34,541 nucleotides of DNA. It comes from Defluviitaleaceae bacterium (GTDB taxonomy: Bacteria > Bacillota > Clostridia > Lachnospirales > WRAX01). Shown here in pieces: positions 7,135 through 15,592 of the stretch. A program made the position numbers and the translations under genes. The DNA is taken from the NCBI GenBank assembly GCA_009787945.1, contig WQSI01000003.1, forward strand, positions 1-34,541, written 5' to 3'. The first letter of the stretch is position 1, and each line of letters begins with the position of its first letter. The notes beneath the pieces are model-generated. The model saw nothing but the letters and a program-made list of their open reading frames with translations. It was not told the DNA's origin and did no database searches.

Positions 7135-7163
7135 TGGACTTTATTTAGATGCTGTGGTATAAT
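7135..7163 (+). promoter_or_regulatory. Promoter of the nitroreductase gene
   Basis: TATAAT (7158-7163) with an extended TGn just upstream, and a weak -35 TGGACT (7135-7140) at 17 bases. It lies 31 bases before the ATG. Confidence 0.6.
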
Positions 7164-7194
7164 TCAGGCAATTAAAAGTGCAGGAGGACACAAA

Positions 7195-7755
7195 ATGAAT
7201 GAGGTATTGAAAGCTATCGAAACCCGTTTTTCAAACCGAGGTTTTAAAGGGGATAAAATTGATGAGGACAAGATGAAAGCAATTGCGAAGGCGGCTTTGC
7301 ACGCGCCCTCTGCCATTAACCGACAGCCTTGGAGGTTGATTGTTATAAATGACAAGGATATTGTTTCAAAGCTTGATGATTCTGCGTTGGTTCACATTAA
7401 ATCCTTGAAAGACCAGAGCTTTTACAACCGTATCATGGAAAGGGGAGGTAAGGTTTTTTATGATGCCCCAGCCCTATATTTGATACTAAAGGAGAAGGGC
7501 TGGAGATGGTCGGAAATGGATGCAGGGATAATGACCCAAAATATAACCCTTGCCGCTCACTCTCTTGGGCTGGATTCTGTTATTGTTGCCACGGCAGACT
7601 TTGCCTTTCAAGGGGAAGATTCGGAGGAGATAAAGAAGCTCATAAAATGGTCAGAGCCTGAGAAATGGGAGTTTGCCATGGGCGTTCTGGTTGGAGAAGG
7701 AACGAATAAGAAAGACCCACATGAAATTGACTGGGAAAAAGTGGTATTTGTTTAA
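7195..7755 (+). CDS. Nitroreductase family protein (FMN-dependent)
   Basis: About 186 residues, typical of the nitroreductase/FMN oxidoreductase family, which reduces nitro groups, quinones or flavins with NAD(P)H; the natural substrate is unknown. Seen: the N-terminal RFSNRGF element that usually binds FMN phosphate, HAPSAINRQPWR, and the helix containing DAGIMTQNITLAAHSLGLDS. The open frame extends upstream to 6982, but that part overlaps spoIIID and its terminator. The ATG at 7195 has AGGAGG with good spacing and its own promoter. It is monocistronic, with terminator-like hairpins on both sides. Confidence 0.85.
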   Translation: MNEVLKAIETRFSNRGFKGDKIDEDKMKAIAKAALHAPSAINRQPWRLIVINDKDIVSKLDDSALVHIKSLKDQSFYNRIMERGGKVFYDAPALYLILKEKGWRWSEMDAGIMTQNITLAAHSLGLDSVIVATADFAFQGEDSEEIKKLIKWSEPEKWEFAMGVLVGEGTNKKDPHEIDWEKVVFV

Positions 7756-7761
7756 CGTGAA

Positions 7762-7796
7762 AGGGGCGACCAATGGTCGCCCCTACCATTTTTTAT
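7762..7796 (+). terminator. Perfect 10-bp palindrome (REP-like) acting as terminator
   Basis: AGGGGCGACC (7762-7771), loop AAT, GGTCGCCCCT (7775-7784), then ACCATTTTTT. It starts 6 bases after the nitroreductase stop. The form GTAGGGGCG seen on the minus strand is also found inside the broken RAYT gene at 9808-9816, so this may be a repetitive extragenic palindrome as well as a terminator. Confidence 0.6.
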
Positions 7797-9082
7797 TAAA
7801 CCGCCGTTTCTTCGGGCAAAAACAGCTCTTCATCTGTAAGCATTGCCGTTGTGCCAAATTTCTCATCGGTTTCGATAAGTTTGCCTGCTTTGGCAACATA
7901 TTCATCCACCATTTCTGTGATGACCAAAGCATCCTTGCCAGGGCTTGATTTCATAGATGTCAAAACATCCCAAATTTGCGCGCTTCTGGTGTCCAGGCGT
8001 TTAAGGCTACTCTCAATCAACGCCTTTTCTTTGGTTAAGTCGCTGTGGAAGGTTAGCTTGTCATCAATGTTGAGGGTTGAGGCAAATTTCTCGATGCTAC
8101 TGTAATTCCTGTCCATGCCTTTGTCTTTAAGGAAAAAGTCAATTGCCCCTTCTGTTTGTGACATAATGTCCCGCAGGCTGTCCAGCCTTTTTGTCAAGAA
8201 TTTGTAATTGTTATAGTCCTCCAAATTGTTTTCTAACATTTGGGAATTGCGCACCTTATACTTGCGGTATTTGTAATTCAAGTAGTTAGTGAAATGGGCA
8301 TAGTTAGCAATCTTTTTGTTAAGCAAGGTGATTGCCCTGCTTTGTTTTTTAGCGTTCATCCGCAGTTCATACCGTAATTTTTGCCGCAGGCTGTATAAAA
8401 GCCCTGCGATAACAATAATGAAAACAAGCATCCCCGCCAAAATCAAAATTGTGTTGATTTGATGGACTGCATATAAAAACACAAGAACAAGGCAAGCCGC
8501 CGCAAAAAACAGCACTGTTGCAATGGCGAGTTTGTATAAAAAATCCCCTGCGTTGGTTAGGCGTTCTCTGGCATGTTCAAGCACCATTTTTTCGCCTTCC
8601 AGATAGCCAATGTCCTTTTTAAACATCCGCTGCCGTTCCTCAGCAAACTTAATTTCTGGCACAGAATTTTGGGCATCCTCCTGCAATTTGCCTAAATCGC
8701 TTAAACCTGCGTCAAAATCTGTCACCTGGTATTTTAGGGCGTTGGACTCTCGCGACATATTCATGTATCTATCCAGCAAATCCTTTAAATCCTCAACATC
8801 TTCTTTTGACAGCCTGCCATAGGCGGCAACGCCCTCCATTCGCTCTTCCACATCCCTAAGGCGGTTGATAAGGACAATGCGGTCAGACACAATGTTCAAC
8901 GCCTCATCACACAACATAGCGGCATTTACAATGTTTTCCCGCCTGCCCTCTTGCTCCACAAATTTTGAGAAACTGCTGGGCTTTTCGTCACCACTTTCCC
9001 TTCGCTTCACTGGATACAATTTGTTAATAAAGTCTAAAAAGCGATTAAACACGCCAACTTTCTGCTTTTTCTCCCTAAACAT
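7796..9082 (-). CDS. Coiled-coil membrane protein of unknown function
   Basis: A 428-residue protein I do not recognise. It has a charged N-terminal region, a long predicted helical segment (about 60-180), two adjacent hydrophobic helices (about 184-205 and 210-233) forming a membrane hairpin, then another long helical, Lys/Glu-rich region to the C-terminus. It has no signal peptide, so both ends probably face the cytoplasm. Its ATG overlaps the last 8 bases of dcd (ATGTTTAG), which implies translational coupling. It is the last gene of the long uvrB-to-dcd run. No catalytic motif is visible. Confidence 0.75.
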   Translation of the reverse strand: MFREKKQKVGVFNRFLDFINKLYPVKRRESGDEKPSSFSKFVEQEGRRENIVNAAMLCDEALNIVSDRIVLINRLRDVEERMEGVAAYGRLSKEDVEDLKDLLDRYMNMSRESNALKYQVTDFDAGLSDLGKLQEDAQNSVPEIKFAEERQRMFKKDIGYLEGEKMVLEHARERLTNAGDFLYKLAIATVLFFAAACLVLVFLYAVHQINTILILAGMLVFIIVIAGLLYSLRQKLRYELRMNAKKQSRAITLLNKKIANYAHFTNYLNYKYRKYKVRNSQMLENNLEDYNNYKFLTKRLDSLRDIMSQTEGAIDFFLKDKGMDRNYSSIEKFASTLNIDDKLTFHSDLTKEKALIESSLKRLDTRSAQIWDVLTSMKSSPGKDALVITEMVDEYVAKAGKLIETDEKFGTTAMLTDEELFLPEETAV

Positions 9083-9611
9083 ATTTCACATCCTTATAAA
9101 TTTGGCTGGCTTGAACGCCGCTGTTTTTTTGATATTTGCCCTTATATGGTTCGTAATTACCTTCAATTTTATGATAATAAATCTGGCAAATCCGCTCTTT
9201 CGGGTAAATCTTAACGGGGTGAAGGGTGTGGATTTCTAATGTCCAATATCCTGAAAAGCCCACATCTCCAAAGCCTGCCGTCACATGGATGGACACTCCT
9301 AAACGCCCGATAGAGCTTCGCCCTTCAAGCATTGGCACATAGCCGTGGGTTTCGGTATATTCCAAGGTGCTGCCCAGATAAAGCTGCCCGGGTTGTAAAA
9401 CAAACCCATCTTCTGGGATGATAATTTCCTTTGTGGGGGTTTGGGTGTGCATGTCCAAAAACTCCCCCTCCTTTAGGTCATAAACCTGCAAAATGTTGTT
9501 AAGGCGCAAGTCGTAACTATTAGGACCAACCCGCTCGCCATCAAATGGCGTTATAATAATCTCCTTGCCCATTTCAGCAAGCCTTTTAATTTCTAAACCA
9601 GATAAAATCAT
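9075..9611 (-). CDS. dcd: dCTP deaminase
   Basis: Deaminates dCTP, feeding dUTP/dUMP for thymidylate synthesis. It has 178 residues, typical. Seen: the N-terminal PNSYDLRL element, EGRSSIGRLG (about 96-105) and the long motif ending in SGYWTLEI, where Glu126 is the expected catalytic residue. Whether it is the mono- or the bifunctional (dUTP-hydrolysing) form cannot be decided. Its ATG overlaps the stop codon of the broken RAYT gene. The ribosome-binding site is G-rich but not strong (GGGGGAACGCC). It overlaps the membrane-protein gene downstream by 8 bases. Confidence 0.92.
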   Translation of the reverse strand: MILSGLEIKRLAEMGKEIIITPFDGERVGPNSYDLRLNNILQVYDLKEGEFLDMHTQTPTKEIIIPEDGFVLQPGQLYLGSTLEYTETHGYVPMLEGRSSIGRLGVSIHVTAGFGDVGFSGYWTLEIHTLHPVKIYPKERICQIYYHKIEGNYEPYKGKYQKNSGVQASQIYKDVKYV

Positions 9612-9963
9612 GGCGTTCCCCCTAAATTATATTTATCTTTGCCCCAAAGTTCGGGGTTGTTGGTGATGGTTATTAACATATGAACATGGTTCGGCATGAC
9701 AATATAGCAATCCAAATCCACATGGTTGTGTATTTTTGGGATGTTTTTGATGGCTTCATCAACAATTTACCATGTGGTGATAGGTACATACGGTGGCGGC
9801 TAATACCCGCCCCTACGCGGGATGGTGGGTTTTCTTCATGTTCGTTTACGATTTCCCCAAAAATATGGGCTTTGCCCTTTGTACAAATGGTGACAAAATA
9901 ACAACCTGCCTGACCATAATCATAATGCTTTAACCTAATGCCCTTCCGCCTTAACTTGCTCAT
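9608..9963 (-). pseudogene. RAYT / IS200-like (Y1) transposase, frameshifted and truncated
   Basis: REP-associated tyrosine transposase remnant. The first frame gives the typical N-terminus (RKGIRLKHYDYGQAGCYF, then VTICTKGKAHIFGEIVN). After LSPHGK, near 9765-9772, one base appears to be missing. The other frame then reads VDEAIKNIPKIHNHVDLDCY and IVMPNHVHML, the HUH metal-binding motif of the family. The frame ends at a TGA overlapping the dcd start, so the C-terminus with the catalytic Tyr region is short or lost. A GC-rich REP-like segment (9791-9830) interrupts the normally conserved region between FGEIVN and the LSPHGK motif. Its ATG overlaps the uvrA stop (ATGA). Confidence 0.8.
9791..9830. 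repeat. REP-like GC-rich segment inside the RAYT pseudogene
   Basis: Contains CGCCCCTAC (9808-9816), shared with the palindrome at 7762-7786, and short complementary GC arms (CCCGC and GCGGG). It translates to a PPSRVGAGISRHR stretch that is foreign to RAYT proteins, which suggests insertion. Confidence 0.45.
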
Positions 9964-12900
9964 TTTGCCTTATGGGCTGTGATTATGGTGTGGCTACCTG
10001 CGTTTATGGTTATAACACAACCATCACCTGTAACATACCAATTCTTACCTTTCTTTTCAATGTTGGTCGCTGTAGCAATTTGCTCTCTACACCATTGTAC
10101 CACATCCACCCCACCCAAGTCTAGGTTTTTTCGCACCCGTTCTGAGCCAAGTTCTGTTGTTTGAAGTTTATCCAGGGGGATTTCGGGCTTTTGCGGCTCA
10201 TGCACAGGGGCTTCCCCTAAAATTCTACCAAGATATTTCCCTGTATATGAAATTTCTGTTGCCGCTACCTGCTCTGGCGTGCCTTGGGCGATGACCATAC
10301 CGCCGCCGCCGCCGCCTTCAGGCCCCATGTCAATAATATGGTCAGCGGTTTTGATAACGTCCAAATTATGCTCAATAACTATAACAGAGTTGCCCCCTTC
10401 AGCAAGCTGCTGTAAAATGTCCACAAGCTTATGAACATCCGCCATGTGCAGCCCTGTTGTTGGCTCGTCCAGCACATAAATCGTCCGCCCTGTTGACCTT
10501 TTGCTAAGCTCCGTAGCAAGCTTAACCCGCTGGGCTTCCCCTCCAGATAATGTTGTAGAGGACTGCCCAAGCTTCACATAACCCAGCCCAACATCCATAA
10601 GAGTCTGGACTTTATCCCGCAACCGCGGCAAATTTTCAAAAAAACTGTGGGCTTGCTCCACTGTCATATCAAGAACATCAGCGATTGTTGCCCCCTTATA
10701 TTTCACCTCTAAAGTTTCGCGGTTGTATCTCTTGCCGTGGCAAACCTCGCAAGGTACAAAAATATCAGGCAAAAAGTGCATTTCGATTTTGATGATGCCA
10801 TCTCCCGAACAGGCTTCGCAACGGCCGCCCTTCACATTAAACGAGAAACGCCCTTTTTGGTAGCCCCGCACCTTAGCCTCTGGCACATTGGCGAAAATAT
10901 CCCGCACAAGGTCGAAAAGCCCTGTGTATGTGGCTGGGTTTGAGCGAGGTGTGCGCCCAATGGGGCTTTGGTCTATGTTGATAATTTTGTCAAGATGCTC
11001 CTGCCCTGTTAAATCTTCATGTTTGCCTGGTTTGCCCTTGGCACGGTTTAAATCCCGCGCAAGCCGCTTGTAAAGCACTTGATTAATCAAAGAGCTTTTG
11101 CCAGAGCCGCTAACCCCAGTAATTGCAACAAAGAGCCCCAAGGGAATGTCCACATCAATATTCTTCAAATTGTTTTCTTGCGCCCCAATAATGCGTAGTT
11201 GCTTTTCGGTGACTTGTCTGCGCTCCTTAGGCACTTCAATTGCCATGCGCCCGCTCATATAAGCCCCTGTCACGCTGTTTTCATCATTTAATATGCCGTC
11301 AATGGTGCCAGAATAGACCACCTCACCGCCATGGCAGCCAGCCCCTGGCCCAATGTCCACAATATGGTCAGCTTCCCGCATGGTGTCCTCGTCATGTTCC
11401 ACCACAATCAGGGTGTTGCCTAGGTCGCGAAGGTGCTTTAAGGTCTTTAGCAGCTTGTCATTATCCCGCTGGTGAAGCCCGATAGAAGGCTCGTCCAAAA
11501 TATAAACAACACCAACAAGCCCAGAACCAATCTGGGTAGCAAGACGAATCCGCTGGGCCTCCCCTCCAGACAGGGTTGCCGCCGCCCGCGCCAAAGTAAG
11601 ATAGTCCAGCCCTACATCCACCAAAAAGCCTGCCCGCGCCTTAATCTCCTTTAGGATAAGCTCGGCAATCTGCGCTTGTTGGGGGGTCAAGGTCAGCTCG
11701 CGGAAAAACTGGGTCAGCTCCCCAACGGGCATGGTGGTAATGTCGGTAATGTTTACCCCGCCAACTGTCACTGCCAAAATCTCCTCCCGCAGACGTTTCC
11801 CGTGACAGGCAGGACATTCGATATTAGTGATAAACGCCTCATATGACTGCCTTGCGTAGTCGCTTGTGGTTTCCTTATACCGCCGCGCTAGATTATTAAC
11901 CAGCCCTTCCCACTGATGCATAAAAATCCGCGGGTTGCCCCTTGTGTCTGTATATTCAATGGGAAAAGCCTCATCCCCGCCATATAAAATAATCCTGCGG
12001 GTTTCAATAGGTATTTTTTTAAAAGGCACAAGCAGGCTGAAGTTGTAATGCTTAGCAAGATGAAGGATGAAATTCCCTCCCCAAGTGCCTGCATTCCCCG
12101 CTTGGTTGTACCCTGGGGCAACGATAGCCCCCGCCTGTATGGAAATATCAGGGTTTGGCACGATAAGCTCGGGGTCAAATTCCATTTTAAAACCAAGACC
12201 TGCACACTCTCCACAAGCCCCTTGAGGATTGTTAAAAGAGAACATTCGCGGCTCGATACTAGCAAGGGAAATGCCATGGTCAGGGCAGGCGAAGTTTTGA
12301 GAGAAACTCAAATCCTTCTCACCTCCCACATCCACCAGCAAAAGACCGTCAGTCAAAGCCATCACAGTTTCAACAGACTGGGACAGACGGGCTTCAATGC
12401 CCTTCTTCACCACAATGCGGTCAACCACAACCTCGATATTATGCCGCTTGTTTTTCTCAAGCTTTATAGGCTCGTCAAGCTCCATCACAGTGCCATTAAC
12501 GCGCACGCGGGCATAACCCTCCCGCTTTGCATCCTCAAGCACCTTCTGATGCTCCCCCTTGCGGTCACGTACCACAGGGGCAAGAAGCTGTATTCTCGAC
12601 CCTTCCTCAAGCTCCAATATCTTATCCACAATTTGGTCAACGGTCTGCCGCACAATCTCCTTACCGCATTTTGGGCAATGTGGCACACCCACCCGAGCAT
12701 AAAGCAAGCGCAGATAATCATAAATCTCCGTCACCGTTCCCACTGTGGAGCGAGGGTTCTGGTTCGTGCTTTTCTGGTCAATAGAAATGGCAGGTGACAG
12801 TCCCTCAATACTGTCCACATCAGGCTTTTCCATCTGCCCCAAAAACTGGCGGGCATAGCTGGACAAGCTCTCCATATACCGCCGCTGCCCCTCTGCATAC

Positions 12901-13040
12901 AGGGTTTCAAAAGCCAAACTGCTCTTCCCCGACCCCGAAACCCCCGTAAACACCACCATAGCATCCCGCGGTATCTCCAAGTCAATATTCTTTAAGTTGT
13001 TTTCCCTCGCACCCTTAATTATAATCTTGTTTTTTGACAT
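9960..13040 (-). CDS. uvrA: UvrABC excinuclease subunit A with DUF3781-like C-terminal extension
   Basis: Damage-recognition ATPase of nucleotide excision repair; loads UvrB on damaged DNA. It has two ABC modules: Walker A GVSGSGKSSL near residues 33-42 and again near 640, two LSGGEAQR signatures, and zinc-binding cysteine pairs such as CPKCG, CPACHGKR and CEACSGDG/CEVCHGKR. UvrA is normally about 940-950 residues; this one has 1026. The extra tail (about 955-1026) contains TTELGSERVRKNL, VVQWC and KKGKNWYVT...CVITINA...IITAHK, which I recognise from memory as the stand-alone DUF3781 domain. The ATG has GTGAGGG upstream. It follows the HNH nuclease gene by 17 bases. Confidence 0.95.
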   Translation of the reverse strand: MSKNKIIIKGARENNLKNIDLEIPRDAMVVFTGVSGSGKSSLAFETLYAEGQRRYMESLSSYARQFLGQMEKPDVDSIEGLSPAISIDQKSTNQNPRSTVGTVTEIYDYLRLLYARVGVPHCPKCGKEIVRQTVDQIVDKILELEEGSRIQLLAPVVRDRKGEHQKVLEDAKREGYARVRVNGTVMELDEPIKLEKNKRHNIEVVVDRIVVKKGIEARLSQSVETVMALTDGLLLVDVGGEKDLSFSQNFACPDHGISLASIEPRMFSFNNPQGACGECAGLGFKMEFDPELIVPNPDISIQAGAIVAPGYNQAGNAGTWGGNFILHLAKHYNFSLLVPFKKIPIETRRIILYGGDEAFPIEYTDTRGNPRIFMHQWEGLVNNLARRYKETTSDYARQSYEAFITNIECPACHGKRLREEILAVTVGGVNITDITTMPVGELTQFFRELTLTPQQAQIAELILKEIKARAGFLVDVGLDYLTLARAAATLSGGEAQRIRLATQIGSGLVGVVYILDEPSIGLHQRDNDKLLKTLKHLRDLGNTLIVVEHDEDTMREADHIVDIGPGAGCHGGEVVYSGTIDGILNDENSVTGAYMSGRMAIEVPKERRQVTEKQLRIIGAQENNLKNIDVDIPLGLFVAITGVSGSGKSSLINQVLYKRLARDLNRAKGKPGKHEDLTGQEHLDKIINIDQSPIGRTPRSNPATYTGLFDLVRDIFANVPEAKVRGYQKGRFSFNVKGGRCEACSGDGIIKIEMHFLPDIFVPCEVCHGKRYNRETLEVKYKGATIADVLDMTVEQAHSFFENLPRLRDKVQTLMDVGLGYVKLGQSSTTLSGGEAQRVKLATELSKRSTGRTIYVLDEPTTGLHMADVHKLVDILQQLAEGGNSVIVIEHNLDVIKTADHIIDMGPEGGGGGGMVIAQGTPEQVAATEISYTGKYLGRILGEAPVHEPQKPEIPLDKLQTTELGSERVRKNLDLGGVDVVQWCREQIATATNIEKKGKNWYVTGDGCVITINAGSHTIITAHKAK

Positions 13041-13057
13041 TTTGCCCTCACTTTATC

Positions 13058-13648
13058 TCATCTTTTCCAGACTATGTGTCCATTAACTCCCAATCTTTCG
13101 TATTCTTTCAGTACATTTTCAGCTAAAACCATCACGTCGTTGTCACCGAAATTTTTACCGTATTCGTAAAGCCTAATAAACATCTTTTTGCCTGTTTCGG
13201 TCTGACCTAAATTTTTCTTCCTAAAATTATGAGTGCTGCATAAAACCTGCCCATTCTCAATAACGGCTTTGCCGCCCTTGTCTTTTGGTTTTATGTGGTC
13301 GATGTGCAGTTCCTCGCCATCTTCCCTACCTTTGCCACAGATAACACACTTATAACCATCGCGCTTTAAAATATACTGTTTCTGTTTTGTGGTAAAATCC
13401 TCCAAATCCGTTCTGGTTGTTGCAAGTTCTGGGTCATAACGATACACGCCTTTTGCAACTTTAATCAAAAATCCCTCTTGATGCAACTTTCTAATCCCTC
13501 TGTCAGGGTCACGAAAAACTGTACCAACTCTAGCTTGCCATTGTGAAGTCAACCAGTCCACCGCTTCCGCATGAGGTATGTCGCGATTGGGATTTTGCAT
13601 GTAAAATTCTCTTATTAAGCCAGACTGAGTAATTTTAGTTGTTTCCAC
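13058..13648 (-). CDS. HNH endonuclease, probable restriction enzyme of the adjacent methyltransferase
   Basis: A 196-residue protein. The N-terminal third looks like a winged-helix DNA-binding domain. The C-terminal half is an HNH nuclease: CVIC (Cys101, Cys104), HIDHIKP (His115 to His118), Asn132 in ENGQ, and CSTHN (Cys137, His140). Similar proteins are, from memory, often encoded beside Dcm-type methyltransferases, so a type II restriction role is likely. The start is GTG at 13646-13648 with GGGGGA upstream, overlapping the methyltransferase gene by 34 bases. The gene ends 17 bases before uvrA. Confidence 0.82.
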   Translation of the reverse strand: METTKITQSGLIREFYMQNPNRDIPHAEAVDWLTSQWQARVGTVFRDPDRGIRKLHQEGFLIKVAKGVYRYDPELATTRTDLEDFTTKQKQYILKRDGYKCVICGKGREDGEELHIDHIKPKDKGGKAVIENGQVLCSTHNFRKKNLGQTETGKKMFIRLYEYGKNFGDNDVMVLAENVLKEYERLGVNGHIVWKR

Positions 13649-14595
13649 GCTAAATCCCCCTCATCAAAATCTCTGGAATTATTTTTTCCGCCCGTAACCA
13701 AAAACTCTTTTAATTGACAAGCTATATCAGCGATTACAGGAACGGCCACACTGTTACCCATTTGCCTATACATTTGCGTCCGCGAAACCGGGATTATAAA
13801 AGACTGGGGAAAGCCCATTATTGCCTTGCATTCCCCCTCTGTCAACAATCGTATTTTATCTCCATCTTTAACAAATGTGCCTGTTAGCCTTTGTATTTTA
13901 TGGTAAGTTGAAACTAATGTTTTAACGGGGGTATCAGTGGTTTCATCCACAATCTCTGGTCTGCCGTCGTCTTTCTTAAAAAGATATTTATTAACAATAT
14001 GCTCTGACATATCGTATCCCTGTGCGTTTTTCTCGATATGCCTTCCAATGCTTTGTTGCACTGGCTTAGGCTTTATATAGTCAAATGCTTTGCCGTATTT
14101 TTTATACACGCCAACAAAATACACACGTTTTCTGTTTTGGGGAACGCCATAATCAACAGCATTTAAATCAAGGGTTGTGGTATAATACCCAATATTACCC
14201 AATTCCTCCAAAATTGATTCAAAAACCCTTCCGCCCTCAATGGTACGTATGCCCGGCACATTCTCCAAAAGAAATGCATTGGGTTTCTTCCCTTCCAATA
14301 TGCGCAAAATCTCAAAAAACAAGTTGCCTTGGGTTTCATGCCCAAAACCCTGCCTTTTACCAATTGTACTAAAAGGCTGACAAGGAAAGCCCCCTGCCAA
14401 AATATGGTGGTCTGGTATGTCCCCGGCAGAAATTTGAGTTATATCCCCATGAGGAATTTCTCCAAAGTTCGCTTGATAGGTCTGTGCCGCAAACCTATCC
14501 CACTCCGACGAAAAAACACATTCCATACCGCTTTGCTCAAAGCCAAGGCGTATGCCGCCAATGCCCGCAAAAAGGTCTATGAATTTTAAGGTCAT
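13615..14595 (-). CDS. DNA (cytosine-5) methyltransferase
   Basis: C5 cytosine methyltransferase, the modification enzyme of the restriction-modification module. It has 326 residues. Motif I FIDLFAGIGGIRLG (5-18), motif IV GGFPCQPFS with catalytic Cys72, motif VI ENVPG (111-115), motif VIII-like YGVPQNRKRVYFVG, a short target-recognition region (about 175-265) and motif X GNSVAVPVI near the C-terminus are all present, so it should be active. The target sequence cannot be predicted. The ATG has AGGAGG 7 bases upstream, overlapping the stop of the preceding nuclease gene. Confidence 0.95.
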   Translation of the reverse strand: MTLKFIDLFAGIGGIRLGFEQSGMECVFSSEWDRFAAQTYQANFGEIPHGDITQISAGDIPDHHILAGGFPCQPFSTIGKRQGFGHETQGNLFFEILRILEGKKPNAFLLENVPGIRTIEGGRVFESILEELGNIGYYTTTLDLNAVDYGVPQNRKRVYFVGVYKKYGKAFDYIKPKPVQQSIGRHIEKNAQGYDMSEHIVNKYLFKKDDGRPEIVDETTDTPVKTLVSTYHKIQRLTGTFVKDGDKIRLLTEGECKAIMGFPQSFIIPVSRTQMYRQMGNSVAVPVIADIACQLKEFLVTGGKNNSRDFDEGDLAWKQLKLLSLA

Positions 14596-14605
14596 GGCGT
14601 GCCTC

Positions 14606-15583
14606 CTAATACTTTACAGTTTTAGCTAAGTATGTTGCAATTTGTGCTCCACTTTTAACTTCTCTAAAACCACTTTCAATACATTCAAAATAAAGCCTAT
14701 ACCTTCCCTCATATGCCAATAAATTTTCTGTAGGAATCGCACCTGGCTCTACTTCAAAAAAGTAAAGACATCTGGCTTTTTCGTTGCTTAACATTAAATA
14801 AAATCCATCTGTAGTTACACGTTCGAAAAGAATATCAACAGAATATTTACCATGTTGCAATTTATTAGAAAAAGATGTTTCTTTTGGCACTTGCAAACCC
14901 TTAGTATGAGCAATTGAAAAAGCTTCGCTTTTCGATAAACGTTTATGAGTTCTTTGTAGGGTTAATTTAGGTGTGGTCACTTGCATCTTGGCTTCTTGGT
15001 GTAAAATTTGCAAGGCTTGGCTTATTTCTTTTGGAGTAAATCTATCAGCAAAATATTTCCTAAGAAGGTTGTTGACCAATTCTGGCGTGTTTTCTTGCCT
15101 GATAGCTTCCACATTTTTCGCAAAATTCGTCTTACTTTCAACCCATTCCTTAATTTCTACAACTTTAAAATCTTGTTTGCTAAAAAACGACACAAAATCT
15201 TCACCGTCATCACTGGGCTTCGTAAAAGATATTTCTAAATCATTATCAGCATGGTAGATATAAATTTTATCACCAATCAAAATTCCAGTTTCTATTCCTA
15301 AAAGCTTCATGTAACCAAACAGTTGTTGTTTATCTTTTTCTGTAGCTGTTTCTCTGTGGCGTTTAACTTCTACAATAAAATTATTGCCAACAAGCATGTC
15401 AATTCTAACATTTGTGTGCCCTATCGGGACGTTGTGCTGTCTTTTAATTTCTCCCATTAAAATGCTGTATCCGAAAAGCTCTGCAAAAATCTTTTCCCAG
15501 GTGGTTTCTATGGCGTTTTCTTGGGCATCAAGGTTTTCTTTGTATTTGTTTACGATTATTTCCCATTTATCAGCAGTTGTCAT
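14606..15583 (-). CDS. PD-(D/E)XK nuclease with HSDR_N-like domain (restriction-associated)
   Basis: A 325-residue protein. Residues about 25-120 resemble the N-terminal nuclease domain of type I restriction R subunits: NVRIDMLVG (Asp62) and IVEVK (Glu72, Lys74), followed by QQLFGYM. The C-terminal part (about 200-325) is an unrecognised domain with FFEVEPGAI and EGRYRLYF. It has no helicase motifs, so it is not a full HsdR. Lying directly upstream of the methyltransferase gene, it is probably part of the same module, either as a second nuclease or as the main restriction enzyme. The ATG has GGGGGAG upstream, immediately after the uvrB stop. Confidence 0.78.
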   Translation of the reverse strand: MTTADKWEIIVNKYKENLDAQENAIETTWEKIFAELFGYSILMGEIKRQHNVPIGHTNVRIDMLVGNNFIVEVKRHRETATEKDKQQLFGYMKLLGIETGILIGDKIYIYHADNDLEISFTKPSDDGEDFVSFFSKQDFKVVEIKEWVESKTNFAKNVEAIRQENTPELVNNLLRKYFADRFTPKEISQALQILHQEAKMQVTTPKLTLQRTHKRLSKSEAFSIAHTKGLQVPKETSFSNKLQHGKYSVDILFERVTTDGFYLMLSNEKARCLYFFEVEPGAIPTENLLAYEGRYRLYFECIESGFREVKSGAQIATYLAKTVKY

Positions 15584-15592
15584 GTTCTCCCC

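Larger units (their letters stand above)
13058..15583 (-). other. Three-gene restriction-modification module inserted between uvrB and uvrA
   Basis: uvrB and uvrA are usually adjacent in Firmicutes. Here three genes (HSDR_N-like nuclease, C5 methyltransferase, HNH nuclease) sit between them on the same strand, with gaps of 9, 10, -34 and 17 bases and no internal promoter or terminator seen. The DNA reads more A+T-rich than uvrA and uvrB. The module therefore seems to use the uvrB promoter. Confidence 0.8.

Noticed and set aside
6982..7194. Upstream extension of the nitroreductase reading frame
   Set aside because: It runs through spoIIID in another frame and through a terminator. The ATG at 7195 has a clear promoter and ribosome-binding site.
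12048..12797. 249-residue plus-strand open frame opposite uvrA
   Set aside because: Shadow of the uvrA coding sequence. It has no ribosome-binding site and a composition that mirrors codon bias of the real gene.
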